Shown here one piece after another: positions 17,133-26,701 of a DNA stretch of 64,000 nt; position 1 is the stretch's first letter; the number at the start of each line of letters is the position of its first letter. A program made the position numbers and the translations under genes. The stretch is from Halobiforma lacisalsi AJ5. GTDB taxonomy: Archaea; Halobacteriota; Halobacteria; Halobacteriales; Natrialbaceae. The notes beneath the pieces are model-generated. The model was not told where the DNA came from. It searched no databases and was given only the letters and a program-made list of their open reading frames with translations. The stretch lies in the NCBI RefSeq assembly GCF_000226975.2, contig NZ_CP019285.1:1736001-1800000 (forward strand). The letters run 5' to 3'.

Positions 17133-18833
17133 ATGTTCGATCAAGGAGACCTCGAAGGAATCCGCGAGGAACGGGAACGGTGGGAAGCGGAGACGCTGGA
17201 GCCCGTCCTCGAGGCCCACGGGGAGCGCCAGGATCGGTTCGCGACCGTATCGAATCACGAGGTAGACCGCCTCTACACGCCGGCGGACATCGCGGACCTG
17301 GACTTCGAGGAGGATCTGGGATTCCCGGGCGAACCGCCGTACACGCGGGGACCGTACCCGACGATGTACCGCGGTCGAACGTGGACGATGCGGCAGTTCG
17401 CCGGGTTCGGGACCGCCGAGGAAACCAACGAGCGGTTCCACTACCTGATCGACGAGGGCCAGACCGGGCTCTCGACGGCGTTCGACATGCCGTCGCTGAT
17501 GGGGATCGACTCCGACCACCCGATGAGCGAGGGCGAGGTCGGCAAGGAAGGGGTTGCCGTCGACACCCTGCGCGACATGGAGATCCTGTTCGACGGGATC
17601 GACATCGGCGAGGTGTCGACCTCCTTCACCATCAACCCCTCCGCGCCGGTCATCTACGCGATGTACATCGCGCTGGCCGACCAGCAGGGCGTCCCCCGCG
17701 AGGAGGTCCGGGGAACCCTCCAGAACGACATGCTCAAGGAGTTCATCGCTCAGAAGGAGTGGGTGATTCCGCCCCGGCCCTCGCTGGACATCGTCACCGA
17801 CACGATCGAGTTCGCCGTCGAGGAGACGCCGAAGTTCCACCCCGTCTCGATCTCGGGCTACCACATCCGCGAGGCCGGGTCGACGGCCGCACAGGAGGCC
17901 GCGTTCACCCTCGCTGACGGGTTCGCCTACGTCGAAGACTGTCTCGAGCGCGGCCTCGACGTCGACGAGTTCGCGCCGCTGCTTTCGTTCTTCTTCAACT
18001 CCCACAACTCCATCTTCGAGGAGATCGCGAAGTTCCGCGCCGCCCGTCGCATCTACGCCCGCGTCATGGAGGACTGGTACGGCGCCGAGAAGGCCGAGTC
18101 AAAGCGGATGAAGTTCCACACCCAGACCGCGGGCCAGTCGCTGACGGCCCAGCAGCCGCTGAACAACATCGTCCGCGTGACCATCCAGGCGCTTGCCGGC
18201 GTCCTCGGCGGCACCCAGTCGCTTCACACCAACAGCTTCGACGAGGCGCTCGCGCTCCCCAGCGAGAAGGCGGTCCGCGTCGCGCTTCGCACGCAGCAGA
18301 TCATCGCCGAGGAGTCCGGCGCGGCCGACATCGTCGACCCGATGGGCGGGAGCTTCGCCATCGAGAAACTCACCAACGAGATGGAGGCCGAGATCATGGC
18401 CTACATCGAGGAGATCAAGGAGAACGGCGACGGCTCCGTCCGCGACGGCGTCCTCGACGGGATCGACCAGGGGTACTTCCAGCGCGAGATCCAGGAATCG
18501 AGCTACGAGTACCAGCAACGCGTCGAACGCGGCGAGGAAGTCGTCGTCGGCGTCAACGAGTACACGATCGAGGAGGACACCTCGCCCGAGATCCTCCACA
18601 TCGATGAGACCACTCGCGACCGCCAGCTCGAGCGCCTCGAGGAGGTCAAGGAGGAACGCGACGACGAGGAGGTCGACGCGACGCTCGAGGCGCTGTCGGA
18701 CGCGATCGAAGCGGACGAGAACGTAATGCCGTACGTGGTCGACGCCGTGAAAGCCTACGCGACGATGGGTGAGATCATGCAGGTCTTCGAGGACTACCAC
18801 GGCGCGTACCGGGAGGAACTGAGCCCGGTCTGA
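17133..18833 (+). CDS. mcmA1: methylmalonyl-CoA mutase, catalytic (large-subunit) chain
   Basis: 566 residues from the ATG at 17133; longer upstream frames belong to the previous gene's shadow. It is the TIM-barrel catalytic domain without the C-terminal B12 domain, the split form usual in archaea. Signatures are YTRGPYPTMYRGRTWTMRQFAGFGTAEETN, LSTAFDMPSLMG, SISGYHIREAGSTAAQE, KFHTQTAGQSLTAQQPLNN and GGTQSLHTNSFDEALALPSEKA. It interconverts methylmalonyl-CoA and succinyl-CoA with a separate cobalamin subunit not in this window. It follows acyl-CoA dehydrogenase by about 100 bp. Confidence 0.95.
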   Translation: MFDQGDLEGIREERERWEAETLEPVLEAHGERQDRFATVSNHEVDRLYTPADIADLDFEEDLGFPGEPPYTRGPYPTMYRGRTWTMRQFAGFGTAEETNERFHYLIDEGQTGLSTAFDMPSLMGIDSDHPMSEGEVGKEGVAVDTLRDMEILFDGIDIGEVSTSFTINPSAPVIYAMYIALADQQGVPREEVRGTLQNDMLKEFIAQKEWVIPPRPSLDIVTDTIEFAVEETPKFHPVSISGYHIREAGSTAAQEAAFTLADGFAYVEDCLERGLDVDEFAPLLSFFFNSHNSIFEEIAKFRAARRIYARVMEDWYGAEKAESKRMKFHTQTAGQSLTAQQPLNNIVRVTIQALAGVLGGTQSLHTNSFDEALALPSEKAVRVALRTQQIIAEESGAADIVDPMGGSFAIEKLTNEMEAEIMAYIEEIKENGDGSVRDGVLDGIDQGYFQREIQESSYEYQQRVERGEEVVVGVNEYTIEEDTSPEILHIDETTRDRQLERLEEVKEERDDEEVDATLEALSDAIEADENVMPYVVDAVKAYATMGEIMQVFEDYHGAYREELSPV

Positions 18834-19234
18834 CTCCTGTCGTCCAGTCACGTTTCGCATTCTCGAGATTTCGGCCGAGCGGTCGTTCCCGGACCAGTAC
18901 CGTAGCTCAGCGGATTCGACGGTGGCGTTCTCCCGACGCGGACTGTCAACTTCGCCTGACGATCGATTCACGATTAAATTCTAGTCGTGGCGGAAGACGG
19001 GAGACGTATCGAACAGACGAAACGACGATCACGGTGTCTCGACTGCCAGGGACGGATTCGATCCACCATTCGTACTCGAAGCCAGTCTCGACGAGTAGTA
19101 CAGTCGGCCGATACGTAATCGTTCTTGGCTCAATTTAATTACAAATATAGTGTTAATACTAAGAAAAAATACATTCACGGGGAACGATACGGATCGAGCA
19201 CGAAGTTTAATATTATTCGTGATGAACTCGCGGT
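18834..19234. other. 401-bp gap, AT-rich at its 3' end
   Basis: No gene is recognised. The stretch at 19,120-19,215 is strongly AT-rich and holds the promoter of the following small gene. A TAGCTCAGCGG string near 18,903 resembles a tRNA D-arm, but no tRNA can be completed around it. Confidence 0.5.
19206..19213 (+). promoter_or_regulatory. TATA box of the small membrane-protein gene
   Basis: TTTAATAT centred about 25 bp before the ATG at 19235, matching leaderless spacing. Confidence 0.45.
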
Positions 19235-19441
19235 ATGTCCTCGGAGAACGCTCCGGACCGCTCGCTGGGGGATCGGGTCGTCGACCTGTTGTCGGGGCTG
19301 CACGGCAGGTACAACAGTGCCGAGGCGACGGTACGCCGGTATACGCCGTACGTCGTTCGGGTGATCGAGGTCGTGGTGGCGATCGGACTGCTCGCGGGCC
19401 TGGCACACTGGCTCTACTGGGTGTACATCGCGGGTCCCTGA
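19235..19441 (+). CDS. small one-TM protein linked to TAXI-TRAP locus (copy A)
   Basis: 68 residues. A soluble N-terminal half (GDRVVDLLSGLHGRYNSAEATVRRYTPYVV) is followed by one transmembrane helix (about 44-65). It shares RV-x-D, H-x-RYN, TV and YTP-x-VV with the 61-residue protein at 29252-29437, which sits at the mirror position beside the second TAXI-TRAP system. I do not recognise a named family. It is too short for the usual four-TM DctQ subunit, but the paired occurrence suggests an accessory subunit or regulator of the transporter. Confidence 0.7.
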   Translation: MSSENAPDRSLGDRVVDLLSGLHGRYNSAEATVRRYTPYVVRVIEVVVAIGLLAGLAHWLYWVYIAGP

Positions 19442-19584
19442 GCCCGGATCGGCCGCGTCTTCCCGACACGGGGAGTCGTCGATCGATCGCCTCGAGCGGC
19501 CCGTCGTTCACGAATTATTGAATATCATATATCAAAAAAGGTCTCTACGTACACCGATTCCGATATGACACCTCACCTTCAAAG

Positions 19585-19593
19585 AATATATAT
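19585..19593 (+). promoter_or_regulatory. TATA box of the first TAXI-TRAP operon
   Basis: AATATATAT lies about 34 bp before the ATG at 19623. It is overlapped by a short symmetric element with arms ATGGT and ACCAT (19592-19603) that could be a regulator site. Confidence 0.45.
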
Positions 19594-19622
19594 GGTGTAC
19601 CATTGGAGTGGATATTGTTACC

Positions 19623-20762
19623 ATGTCATATGGTAGTTCGGACCGACGACGGTTCCTGACGGTCGTGGCCGTTACGGGGACCATGGGGGTAGCAGGGTGT
19701 ATTGGCGACGAAGAAGTCGACCCGGAAGAGGAGGATCCGCTCGACGAGGACGACGACGACGGTGCCGGCGGCGGCGATACGGACGAGGATCGCGAGCATC
19801 ACATCGACGTCGGGACGTCGGCCGGTGGGACGATGGACGTCGGCCTCGCGGTCGAACAGGGCGTCGCCGAAGAGAGCGACATGCTCAGCTACTCGACGGT
19901 CGAGAGCCCTGGGTACGTCGGCTCGACGTACCGGATGAACGAGGACGCCTTCGACGCCGCGTACATCGACACCAACACGATGAACAAGGCCCAGCAGGAG
20001 GTGGACATGTTCGCCGAGGACCCGGTCGACCAGCTCCCCTGGCAGGGGATGACGGCGTTCCCCTACAGTATCTACATGATGGCCCGCGACGGAACGGGGA
20101 TCGAGACGTTCGACGACCTCGCCGGTGCGAGCGTTTACCCGGCGGAACCGGGGTACTCGACCCGTGCGACGACGCTCGACGTCTTCGAACAGGATCCGAT
20201 CGCCGACGTCTACGACGAGATGGAGATCGTGGACGCCGACGTCGCCGACGCGCCGGGCCTGATGGAGGAAGAGCAGATCGACGCGGCGATCGCCTACGGG
20301 ACGCCCGGCGTCGGGAACACCGGCTGGGTCGTCGAGTACGACGCCCGGGTCGACGTCCACTACGTCCAGCATACGGATGCACTGATCGAGGCGATCGAGG
20401 GGTTCCCCGGGGCCGGCCTGTCGATCTACGACGACGATCCGGCAGAGACGTTCGCCTGGGACCAGGATATCGATACCGACGAGATCGCCGCCTGGGACCT
20501 CACGGTTACCGTCGCGTTCCATCCGGAAACCCCGGACGAGGCAGCCTACGAACTGTGTCGCGTCGGCGGCGAACACGGCGACACTATCCGTGGTGCAGAG
20601 GAACGGTTCACTCCCGAGGGCCCCGAGGACCTCGTTCAGGGAGCGCTCGAGGAGTATCCGTTCCATCCCGGTGCGGCCCAGTACTACCAGGATGAGGGCG
20701 TCTGGGACGACGAGAACTGGGTCGTCGGCGACCGGGACCAGGTCGGGGAGTACTTCGGCTAG
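19623..20762 (+). CDS. TAXI-family TRAP transporter solute-binding lipoprotein (copy A)
   Basis: 379 residues from the ATG at 19623. A Tat lipoprotein signal SSDRRRFLTVVAVTGTMGVAGC precedes an acidic linker (about 27-55). The TAXI domain begins HHIDVGTSAGGTMDVGLAVEQG, followed by ESPGYVGSTYRMNE, FDDLAGASVYPAEPGYSTRATTLDV and DAAIAYGTPGVGNTGW. It captures a small organic acid outside the membrane and hands it to the permease encoded 50 bp downstream. The closest relative in the window is the copy at 26702-27751. The substrate is unknown; TAXI proteins often bind glutamate or dicarboxylates. Confidence 0.93.
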   Translation: MSYGSSDRRRFLTVVAVTGTMGVAGCIGDEEVDPEEEDPLDEDDDDGAGGGDTDEDREHHIDVGTSAGGTMDVGLAVEQGVAEESDMLSYSTVESPGYVGSTYRMNEDAFDAAYIDTNTMNKAQQEVDMFAEDPVDQLPWQGMTAFPYSIYMMARDGTGIETFDDLAGASVYPAEPGYSTRATTLDVFEQDPIADVYDEMEIVDADVADAPGLMEEEQIDAAIAYGTPGVGNTGWVVEYDARVDVHYVQHTDALIEAIEGFPGAGLSIYDDDPAETFAWDQDIDTDEIAAWDLTVTVAFHPETPDEAAYELCRVGGEHGDTIRGAEERFTPEGPEDLVQGALEEYPFHPGAAQYYQDEGVWDDENWVVGDRDQVGEYFG

Positions 20763-20812
20763 ACGGCCCCGGCGACCGCCGTCTTACGAGAACGAAACGA
20801 GATCATGCAACG

Positions 20813-22966
20813 ATGAGCACCGAAACGGCGAGCCACGAACCGAGCACCGGGCGGGATCGATTGAGCGTTACCGCACTCGACTACGCCGTCACGGCGGGTG
20901 CACTCGTGCTCTGGGCGATCGTTCTCTGGTGGGCCTGGACCCAGGGGATCAGTCGCGCCCAGTACGGAGTGTTGTTCCTCGGCGCCGTCCTGTCGGTATA
21001 CGTCATCGAGGAAATCAAAGAGTCGGTCGAGAAGGAAGACTACGTCGACCTGTTGATACTCGTCGCCTGCGGGGCCGTGATGGTCGTCGCGACCGTCTAC
21101 ATCTACACGGACTTCGACGCGTTCTACATCCGCCGCCAGGGGTGGGCACCCGATCACGAGTACCGTCTCGCCTGGCTCGTGATCGCGGTGATCCTCTATC
21201 TCACCTGGCGCTCCTACGGTAACGTCTTCCTCGCGCTCATCGGCGGCGCGATGCTGTACGCGATGTACGGCTACTACGTCCCTGGTCTGTTCGGCCACAG
21301 TGGGCTGGACACGATCCACATGCTGCAGATGCTGATCACGGATCTTGCCGGCTTCTACGGCTCCTTGACACAACTTACGGCAGCGTGGATCGCACCGTTC
21401 CTGCTGTATGCGGGACTCCTGTTCGCGTTCGGAGCGTTCGACCTGATACTGCGGTTGGCCATCGTCAGTGCGAGGTACATCGAGTCCGGCGTCGCCCAGA
21501 CCGCGGTGCTATCGAGCGCGATCATCGGCTCGATCAACGGGAGTTATGCCGCGAACGCCGGGATGACCGGGTCGTTCACCATCCCGACCATGATGGACGC
21601 TGGACTCTCCGGCCGCACCGCCGCGGGGATCGAAGGCACCGCCTCGACGTCCGGCCAGGTGCTTCCGCCGGTCATGGGCGCGTCGGCGTTCGTCATGGCG
21701 TCGATGCTCGGAATTCCGTACTGGAACATCATCGTGGCCGGACTCATTCCGGCCGGCATCCTCGTCGCGAGCATCCTCGTGGCGGTCCACTACACGTCGA
21801 TCAACGAGATCGGCGAACAGGAGATGGACTTCCAGGACTACTTCGACGAGGAGATGACCCGAAACGACAAACTCGTACAGGGGGTCCGGTTCGGCGTTCC
21901 CTTCGCCGTTCTCCTCTTCACCCTGGGATACCTTCAGTACACGGTCATGACGTCGGCCCTGTATACGATCGTTATGATGGTCACGCTCGGGATCGGAATG
22001 CCGGTGGTTCGATCGGGGTACGAGGTCGTCGCTCGATCGGACCGACCGACCTACGTCGACGATGTCGGCGGCCTCTGGTCCTCCCAGTGGTGGACTCGAG
22101 GACGCGTCCGACCGGTCCTCCGATCCGTTGGAGGTCGCGGGCCGATCGGCGCGGTTGTCGGGGTCGGACGATCGATCCGGCGGTTCCGTCCCGTCGATAC
22201 CTTCCTCGACGAGGTCCGGAACGCGGTCCACGGCTTCCGTCGCGGCGCGGTGATCCTCGCGCCGATCGCGATCATCCTCGCGGCGGTCAACGGCGTCGTC
22301 GACCTCCTGATGACGACCGGGGTCCCTTCGCGGATCGCGATCATGTTGATGCAGCTGTCGGGGGGGATTCTGCTCATCGCAGTGCTGTTCGGAATGGGCG
22401 TCTGTATCATCATGGGGGTCGGGATGCCGACGGTCGCGGCGTACGTCATCGTCTCGACGCTGGTCGCACCGACGTTCGTCAACGTCTTCGAGGTGCCCGA
22501 ACTGGCGGCGCACTTCATGGTGTTCTACGCCGCGGTGATGGCCGGCGTGACGCCGCCGGTCGCGATCGCCGTCGTCGTCGCCTCGGGGATCGCGGGCTCG
22601 AACTTCTGGCGCTCCTGTGGGACGGCGATCACGATCGCCGCACCCCTCTTCGTGTTGCCGATCTCGTTCATCTACCACCCCGAGATCGTCTCGACGGCGA
22701 TCGATCCGCAGTCCATGTTCAGCGGTGTACGGATCCTCTTCGGCGCGTTCGCGATCATCTACGGCCTCAACTACGCCTTCGGGATCCGGCGTCGGTTCGC
22801 GTTCCCGCTTCGGTTCGGCCTGTTCTGGCTCGGGGCCTTCATCATGGTCTACCCGGGATGGATGCTCCAACTGGCCGGTATCGCCGTCTTCGCCGTCGTC
22901 TTCGTCGGTGAGAAGTACGTCGCCAACGGGCACGCGCTCCCGCTGCCCTCGGCGATCGAACGGTGA
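20813..22966 (+). CDS. TRAP transporter fused permease (DctQM-type, copy A)
   Basis: 717 residues with about 16-18 hydrophobic helices: an N-terminal four-helix DctQ-like part, then the large DctM-like part. Family segments are DLAGFYGSLTQLTAAWIAPFLLYAGLLFAFGAFDLILRL, SSAIIGSINGSYAANAGMTGSFTIPTMMDAG, GQVLPPVMGASAFVMAS and GVGMPTVAAYVIVSTL. It is a secondary, sodium-gradient-driven importer working with the binding protein just upstream. A hydrophilic stretch around residues 400-460 separates two membrane halves. Confidence 0.94.
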   Translation: MSTETASHEPSTGRDRLSVTALDYAVTAGALVLWAIVLWWAWTQGISRAQYGVLFLGAVLSVYVIEEIKESVEKEDYVDLLILVACGAVMVVATVYIYTDFDAFYIRRQGWAPDHEYRLAWLVIAVILYLTWRSYGNVFLALIGGAMLYAMYGYYVPGLFGHSGLDTIHMLQMLITDLAGFYGSLTQLTAAWIAPFLLYAGLLFAFGAFDLILRLAIVSARYIESGVAQTAVLSSAIIGSINGSYAANAGMTGSFTIPTMMDAGLSGRTAAGIEGTASTSGQVLPPVMGASAFVMASMLGIPYWNIIVAGLIPAGILVASILVAVHYTSINEIGEQEMDFQDYFDEEMTRNDKLVQGVRFGVPFAVLLFTLGYLQYTVMTSALYTIVMMVTLGIGMPVVRSGYEVVARSDRPTYVDDVGGLWSSQWWTRGRVRPVLRSVGGRGPIGAVVGVGRSIRRFRPVDTFLDEVRNAVHGFRRGAVILAPIAIILAAVNGVVDLLMTTGVPSRIAIMLMQLSGGILLIAVLFGMGVCIIMGVGMPTVAAYVIVSTLVAPTFVNVFEVPELAAHFMVFYAAVMAGVTPPVAIAVVVASGIAGSNFWRSCGTAITIAAPLFVLPISFIYHPEIVSTAIDPQSMFSGVRILFGAFAIIYGLNYAFGIRRRFAFPLRFGLFWLGAFIMVYPGWMLQLAGIAVFAVVFVGEKYVANGHALPLPSAIER

Positions 22967-23513
22967 CGCAGGGTTCGTCCGCCCTTTCGTCGTCTCCTTC
23001 GAGTCGCCGATTGCCGTCCCATCCGTAATGCGGGATCCCGTTCCAGTACTCGACCGGATCCGTGCAGATGCGGTGTCCTCCCTCGAGTTCGCGTCGCCTA
23101 TTCGAGCGGTAACTGTTCACGAAACCGTATAATTCACCTGTATCATAATAAATTTGATTGGTATTCTGTGTTTGCAGCGGACTTAGACTCGCATCGGTTT
23201 CTGATACTAATATTCTAACACTATTACTTCCGTGGAGTTTATTCGTCGATTAATACCGTTAGTAGGTGGTCAGACGATCCCTTCCGATACGATTCGACCT
23301 ACATCCGTGCTGTATAGCCGTTCGGTCCGCTGGGAGTTCAGGCCAGCCGAAGTTATGGCTTGGAGAAATAATCATCTACTATCAAATTCGATACTATATT
23401 TTGAAACTAACGTGATCTGCTGAATCCGGTCGGAAAGCGAGACGCGATGCGTTCTTTGCGCGTTCGGTCGTTCCCGTCGAAAACGAGACACGAGGGTCGA
23501 CGCGGTCGCGCCG
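22967..23513. other. 547-bp AT-rich gap at the centre of the mirrored TRAP loci
   Basis: Much lower GC than the flanks between 23,130 and 23,420. It has no recognisable gene, RNA or terminal repeat, and may be a decayed insertion or the scar of the duplication that produced the mirrored transporter sets. Confidence 0.45.
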
Positions 23514-24476
23514 TCAGAACGCGTCCCCGTTGATCGCCGACTCGGGCACGCCGCCCTCGTAGACGGTCCGGACGTTCGCCGCCGCCTCGAGACTGGCGTC
23601 ACGCAGCGCCTCGGTCGTCTGTGCCCCCACGTGCGGGGTGGCGACGACATTGTCGAAGGGCAGCAGCGGGTGGTCCCGCCCGGGAGGTTCGGGCGAGAAT
23701 ACGTCGAGGCCGGCCCCCGCGAGCGTCCCGTCCTCGAGGGCCGCGCCGAGTGCGTCCCGATCAACGATCTCGGCCCGGGCCGTGTTGATCAGGAGACCGT
23801 CGGGACCGAGCGCCGCGAGTTCGTTCTCGCCGACCGCGCCGCGGGTTTCGGGCGTCAGCGGCGTGTGGACGGAGACGGCGTCGGCCCGTTCGAACAGTTC
23901 CCCGGGATCCTGGACGGTCGAGACGCCCGCGGGAAGGGTACCTTCGTCGACGTACGGATCGTACGTCAGAGGGTCCATCCCCAGTCCCGTCGCCAGGTCG
24001 GCGACCTCGAGGCCGATGTCACCGCAGCCGAACAGCCCGAGTACGTCGCCGAGCAGTTGGTCGGTCGCGACGTCGTGATCGTCCCATCCGCCCCCGCGAA
24101 CGGCCGCGTCGGCTTCCCGGAGCCGTCGCCTGACCGCGAGCAACAGCGTGATCGCGTGCTCGGCGACCGCGCGCGAGTTGACGCCGGGCGTGTTGCTGAC
24201 GATCACGCCGCGTTCGGTCGCCGCCTCGACGTCGATGTTGTCGACGCCGACGCCGTGTTTGGAAACGATCTCGAGGCTCGAGGCCCGCTCGATCAGTTCC
24301 CGGTCGATCCGTTCGGTACGCGTAATGATCGCGTCGAAACGGTCGACGTCCTCGAGGAGCGCGTCACGGTCCTCGTATTCGTCGATGCTCGTGGTCGCAG
24401 TGAACTCCGAGACCCGTTCCGGTCCGGCCGGATCGATCTCTGCGGGGAGGAGAAGCTCCCACGTGGTATCGGACAT
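23514..24476 (-). CDS. D-isomer-specific 2-hydroxyacid dehydrogenase
   Basis: 320 residues. The Rossmann core contains VLGLFGCGDIGLEVADLATGLGMDPLTYDP. Catalytic residues sit in INTARAEIVD (Arg), LDVFSPEPPG (Glu) and VVATPHVGAQTTEAL (His). The N-terminal half includes SKHGVGVDNIDVEAATERGVIVSNTPGVNSRAVAEHAITLLLAVRR. This is the phosphoglycerate/hydroxypyruvate/glyoxylate dehydrogenase group, reducing a 2-oxo acid with NAD(P)H or the reverse. It lacks the C-terminal ACT domain of biosynthetic SerA, which favours a catabolic role. It lies between the two TRAP systems. Confidence 0.92.
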   Translation of the reverse strand: MSDTTWELLLPAEIDPAGPERVSEFTATTSIDEYEDRDALLEDVDRFDAIITRTERIDRELIERASSLEIVSKHGVGVDNIDVEAATERGVIVSNTPGVNSRAVAEHAITLLLAVRRRLREADAAVRGGGWDDHDVATDQLLGDVLGLFGCGDIGLEVADLATGLGMDPLTYDPYVDEGTLPAGVSTVQDPGELFERADAVSVHTPLTPETRGAVGENELAALGPDGLLINTARAEIVDRDALGAALEDGTLAGAGLDVFSPEPPGRDHPLLPFDNVVATPHVGAQTTEALRDASLEAAANVRTVYEGGVPESAINGDAF

Positions 24477-24590
24477 ATCCTAAACAGACGGCGTCTCGGT
24501 TATAGTATCTTGGATAGTGGTACCGTCGAACACTACCGTAGCCGATGAGCGGAAGTCGGCGAGAAGGGACGAAGAAAGGGCGAACGGCCG

Positions 24591-26654
24591 TTAGTTCGTG
24601 CCGGTTCTCACGGGGCTACGCCAGCCTTTCGTCACGACCTTCTCGGTGAAGAAGACGAGGGCGAAGATCGCCGCGCCGGCGAGTTGTGCGGTCCAGCCGG
24701 GGTAGACCATCACGAAGGCACCGAGCCAGAACAGCACGAATCGTACCGGAATCCGGTACTTACGCTTGAACTCGAACGGGTAGTTGAGGCCGTAGATGAT
24801 CGTGAACGCGCCCAGCAGGATAATTCCGGCCGAGATCAGTGAATCGGTCCCGATGGAGGTCGAGACGATCTCGGGGTGGTAGATGAACGACAGCGGGAGG
24901 ACGAAAAGCGGCGCGGCGATCGTGATTGCGGTCGCGCAGGTCTCCCAGAAGTTGGACTCCGCGATGCCCGAGGCGACCACCACGGCGATGGCGACCGGCG
25001 GCGTGACGCCGGCCATCACCGCCGCGTAGAACACCATGTAGTGGGCAGCGACCTCGGGAACGCCGAAGTCCGTGACGAACGCCTGTGCCACGAGCGTCGA
25101 GGTGATGACGTACGCCGCGACCGTCGGCATCCCGATGCCCATGACGATGCAGACGCCCATCCCCAGGATCGCGGCGATCAACAGCACGCCGCCCGAGATG
25201 TCCATCAGCATCAGGGCGATTTTCGAGGGAACGCCGGTCGTCATCAGGAGGTCGACGACGCCGTTGACCGCTGCGAGGATGATCGCGATCGGCGCGAGGA
25301 TCACCGCACCGCGCCGGAACCCGCCGATCGTGTTACCGATTTCCCCGATCAGCGTGTCGACGACCGCGTGACGACGTACCGGTCTGAACGTCGACCGGAC
25401 GCCGCTTTCCCACGACTCGCCGAGCTCGACGTGGCTCGGGCGCTTGCCGGTGGCAGTCGCGTAGACCGACTGGAGTACGGGCGTCGTGATACCGAGCGTG
25501 ACCATCACGGCGACGGTCCAGAGAGCAGCCGTCGGAACTGTCCACTGGTAGACCCCCAGAGTGACGATCAACACGACGAACGGCACCCCGAAGCGGGTCC
25601 CTTCGACGATCTTGTCCGCTCGAGTCAGTTCCTCGTCGAAGAAGTCCTCGAAGTGCATCTCCTGGCTGCTGACCTCCTTGATCGAGGTGTAGTGGACGGC
25701 TACGATGATGCTCAGGACGAGGATTGCAGCGGGCAACAGCCCCGCGATAATGATGTTGATGTACTCCGTCTGGAGGAACGAGGCCATGACGAACGCCGAG
25801 GCACCCATAACCGGCGGAAGCACCTGGCCGGACGTCGAGGCAGTCCCCTCGATCGCGGCCGCGGTCCGCGGTCGGAGGCCGCTGTCTATCATCGTCGGGA
25901 TGGTGAACGAGCCGGTCATCCCGGCGTTGGCGGCGTAGCTTCCGTTGATCGAGCCGATGATCGCACTCGACAGCACCGCGGTCTGGGCGACGCCGGACTC
26001 GATGTACTTCGCACTGACGATGGCCAGTCGGAGGATGAGATCGAACGCGCCGTAGGCGAACAGGAGCCCTGCATACAGCAAGAACGGCGCGATCCACGCC
26101 GCAGTCAGCCCGGTCAACGAGCCATAGAAACCGGCCAGGTCCGTGATCAGCATCTGCAGCATGTAGTTCGTCCCGATCCCCGCGTGGCTGAAGATCCCGG
26201 GAACCATGAAGCCGTACAGCGCGTACAGCATCGCGCCGCCGACGAGCGCGAGGAACACCTTGCCGTAGGAGCGCCAGGTGAGATAGAGGATCACCGCGAC
26301 GACCATCCACGCCAGGTGGTACTCGTGCTCGAGGGCCCAGCCCTGGCGCTGGATGTACATATCCTCGAAGTTCGTGAATATGTAGACCGTCGCGAGGACC
26401 ATCACCACCCCACAGGCGACCAACAGGAGGAGGTCGACGTAATCCTCCGCTGCCATCGACTCGACAGCCTCGTTGAGCAGATAGACGATGAGGATGCCGC
26501 CGAGAAACAGGATCGCGTACTGCGTTCGTCCGACCCAGCGCGTGGAAGACCAGGCGAGGACGAGGGCCCACAGCAACAGCGCTCCCACGGTCACGGCGTT
26601 GTCGAGTAACCGCGTTCTAAATCCTTGCAAATCGGTTGCCGATCGTGTACTCAT
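24591..26654 (-). CDS. TRAP transporter fused permease (DctQM-type, copy B)
   Basis: 687 residues. It can be aligned over its length with copy A: DLAGFYGSLTGLTAAWIAPFLLYAGLLFAYGAFDLILRLAIVSAKYIESG, AIIGSINGSYAANAGMTGSFTIPTMIDSG, GQVLPPVMGASAFVMAS and GIGMPTVAAYVITSTL. It is transcribed after the copy B binding-protein gene, about 47 bp away. Both copies being complete argues for two transporters with different substrates or regulation rather than a decaying duplicate. Confidence 0.94.
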   Translation of the reverse strand: MSTRSATDLQGFRTRLLDNAVTVGALLLWALVLAWSSTRWVGRTQYAILFLGGILIVYLLNEAVESMAAEDYVDLLLLVACGVVMVLATVYIFTNFEDMYIQRQGWALEHEYHLAWMVVAVILYLTWRSYGKVFLALVGGAMLYALYGFMVPGIFSHAGIGTNYMLQMLITDLAGFYGSLTGLTAAWIAPFLLYAGLLFAYGAFDLILRLAIVSAKYIESGVAQTAVLSSAIIGSINGSYAANAGMTGSFTIPTMIDSGLRPRTAAAIEGTASTSGQVLPPVMGASAFVMASFLQTEYINIIIAGLLPAAILVLSIIVAVHYTSIKEVSSQEMHFEDFFDEELTRADKIVEGTRFGVPFVVLIVTLGVYQWTVPTAALWTVAVMVTLGITTPVLQSVYATATGKRPSHVELGESWESGVRSTFRPVRRHAVVDTLIGEIGNTIGGFRRGAVILAPIAIILAAVNGVVDLLMTTGVPSKIALMLMDISGGVLLIAAILGMGVCIVMGIGMPTVAAYVITSTLVAQAFVTDFGVPEVAAHYMVFYAAVMAGVTPPVAIAVVVASGIAESNFWETCATAITIAAPLFVLPLSFIYHPEIVSTSIGTDSLISAGIILLGAFTIIYGLNYPFEFKRKYRIPVRFVLFWLGAFVMVYPGWTAQLAGAAIFALVFFTEKVVTKGWRSPVRTGTN

Positions 26655-26701
26655 TTTTTAACTCCGTAGATGTCTCTAAAAACCCGTGAGGGTTCGGTTC
26701 G

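Noticed and set aside
18899-18990. TAGCTCAGCGG string suggesting a tRNA D-arm
   Set aside because: No anticodon arm, TTC-type T-arm or matching acceptor stem can be placed at the right distances.
24876-26609. 577-codon plus-strand frame
   Set aside because: It is antisense to TRAP permease copy B; extremely rich in Asp, Arg and His, a mirror of hydrophobic codons.
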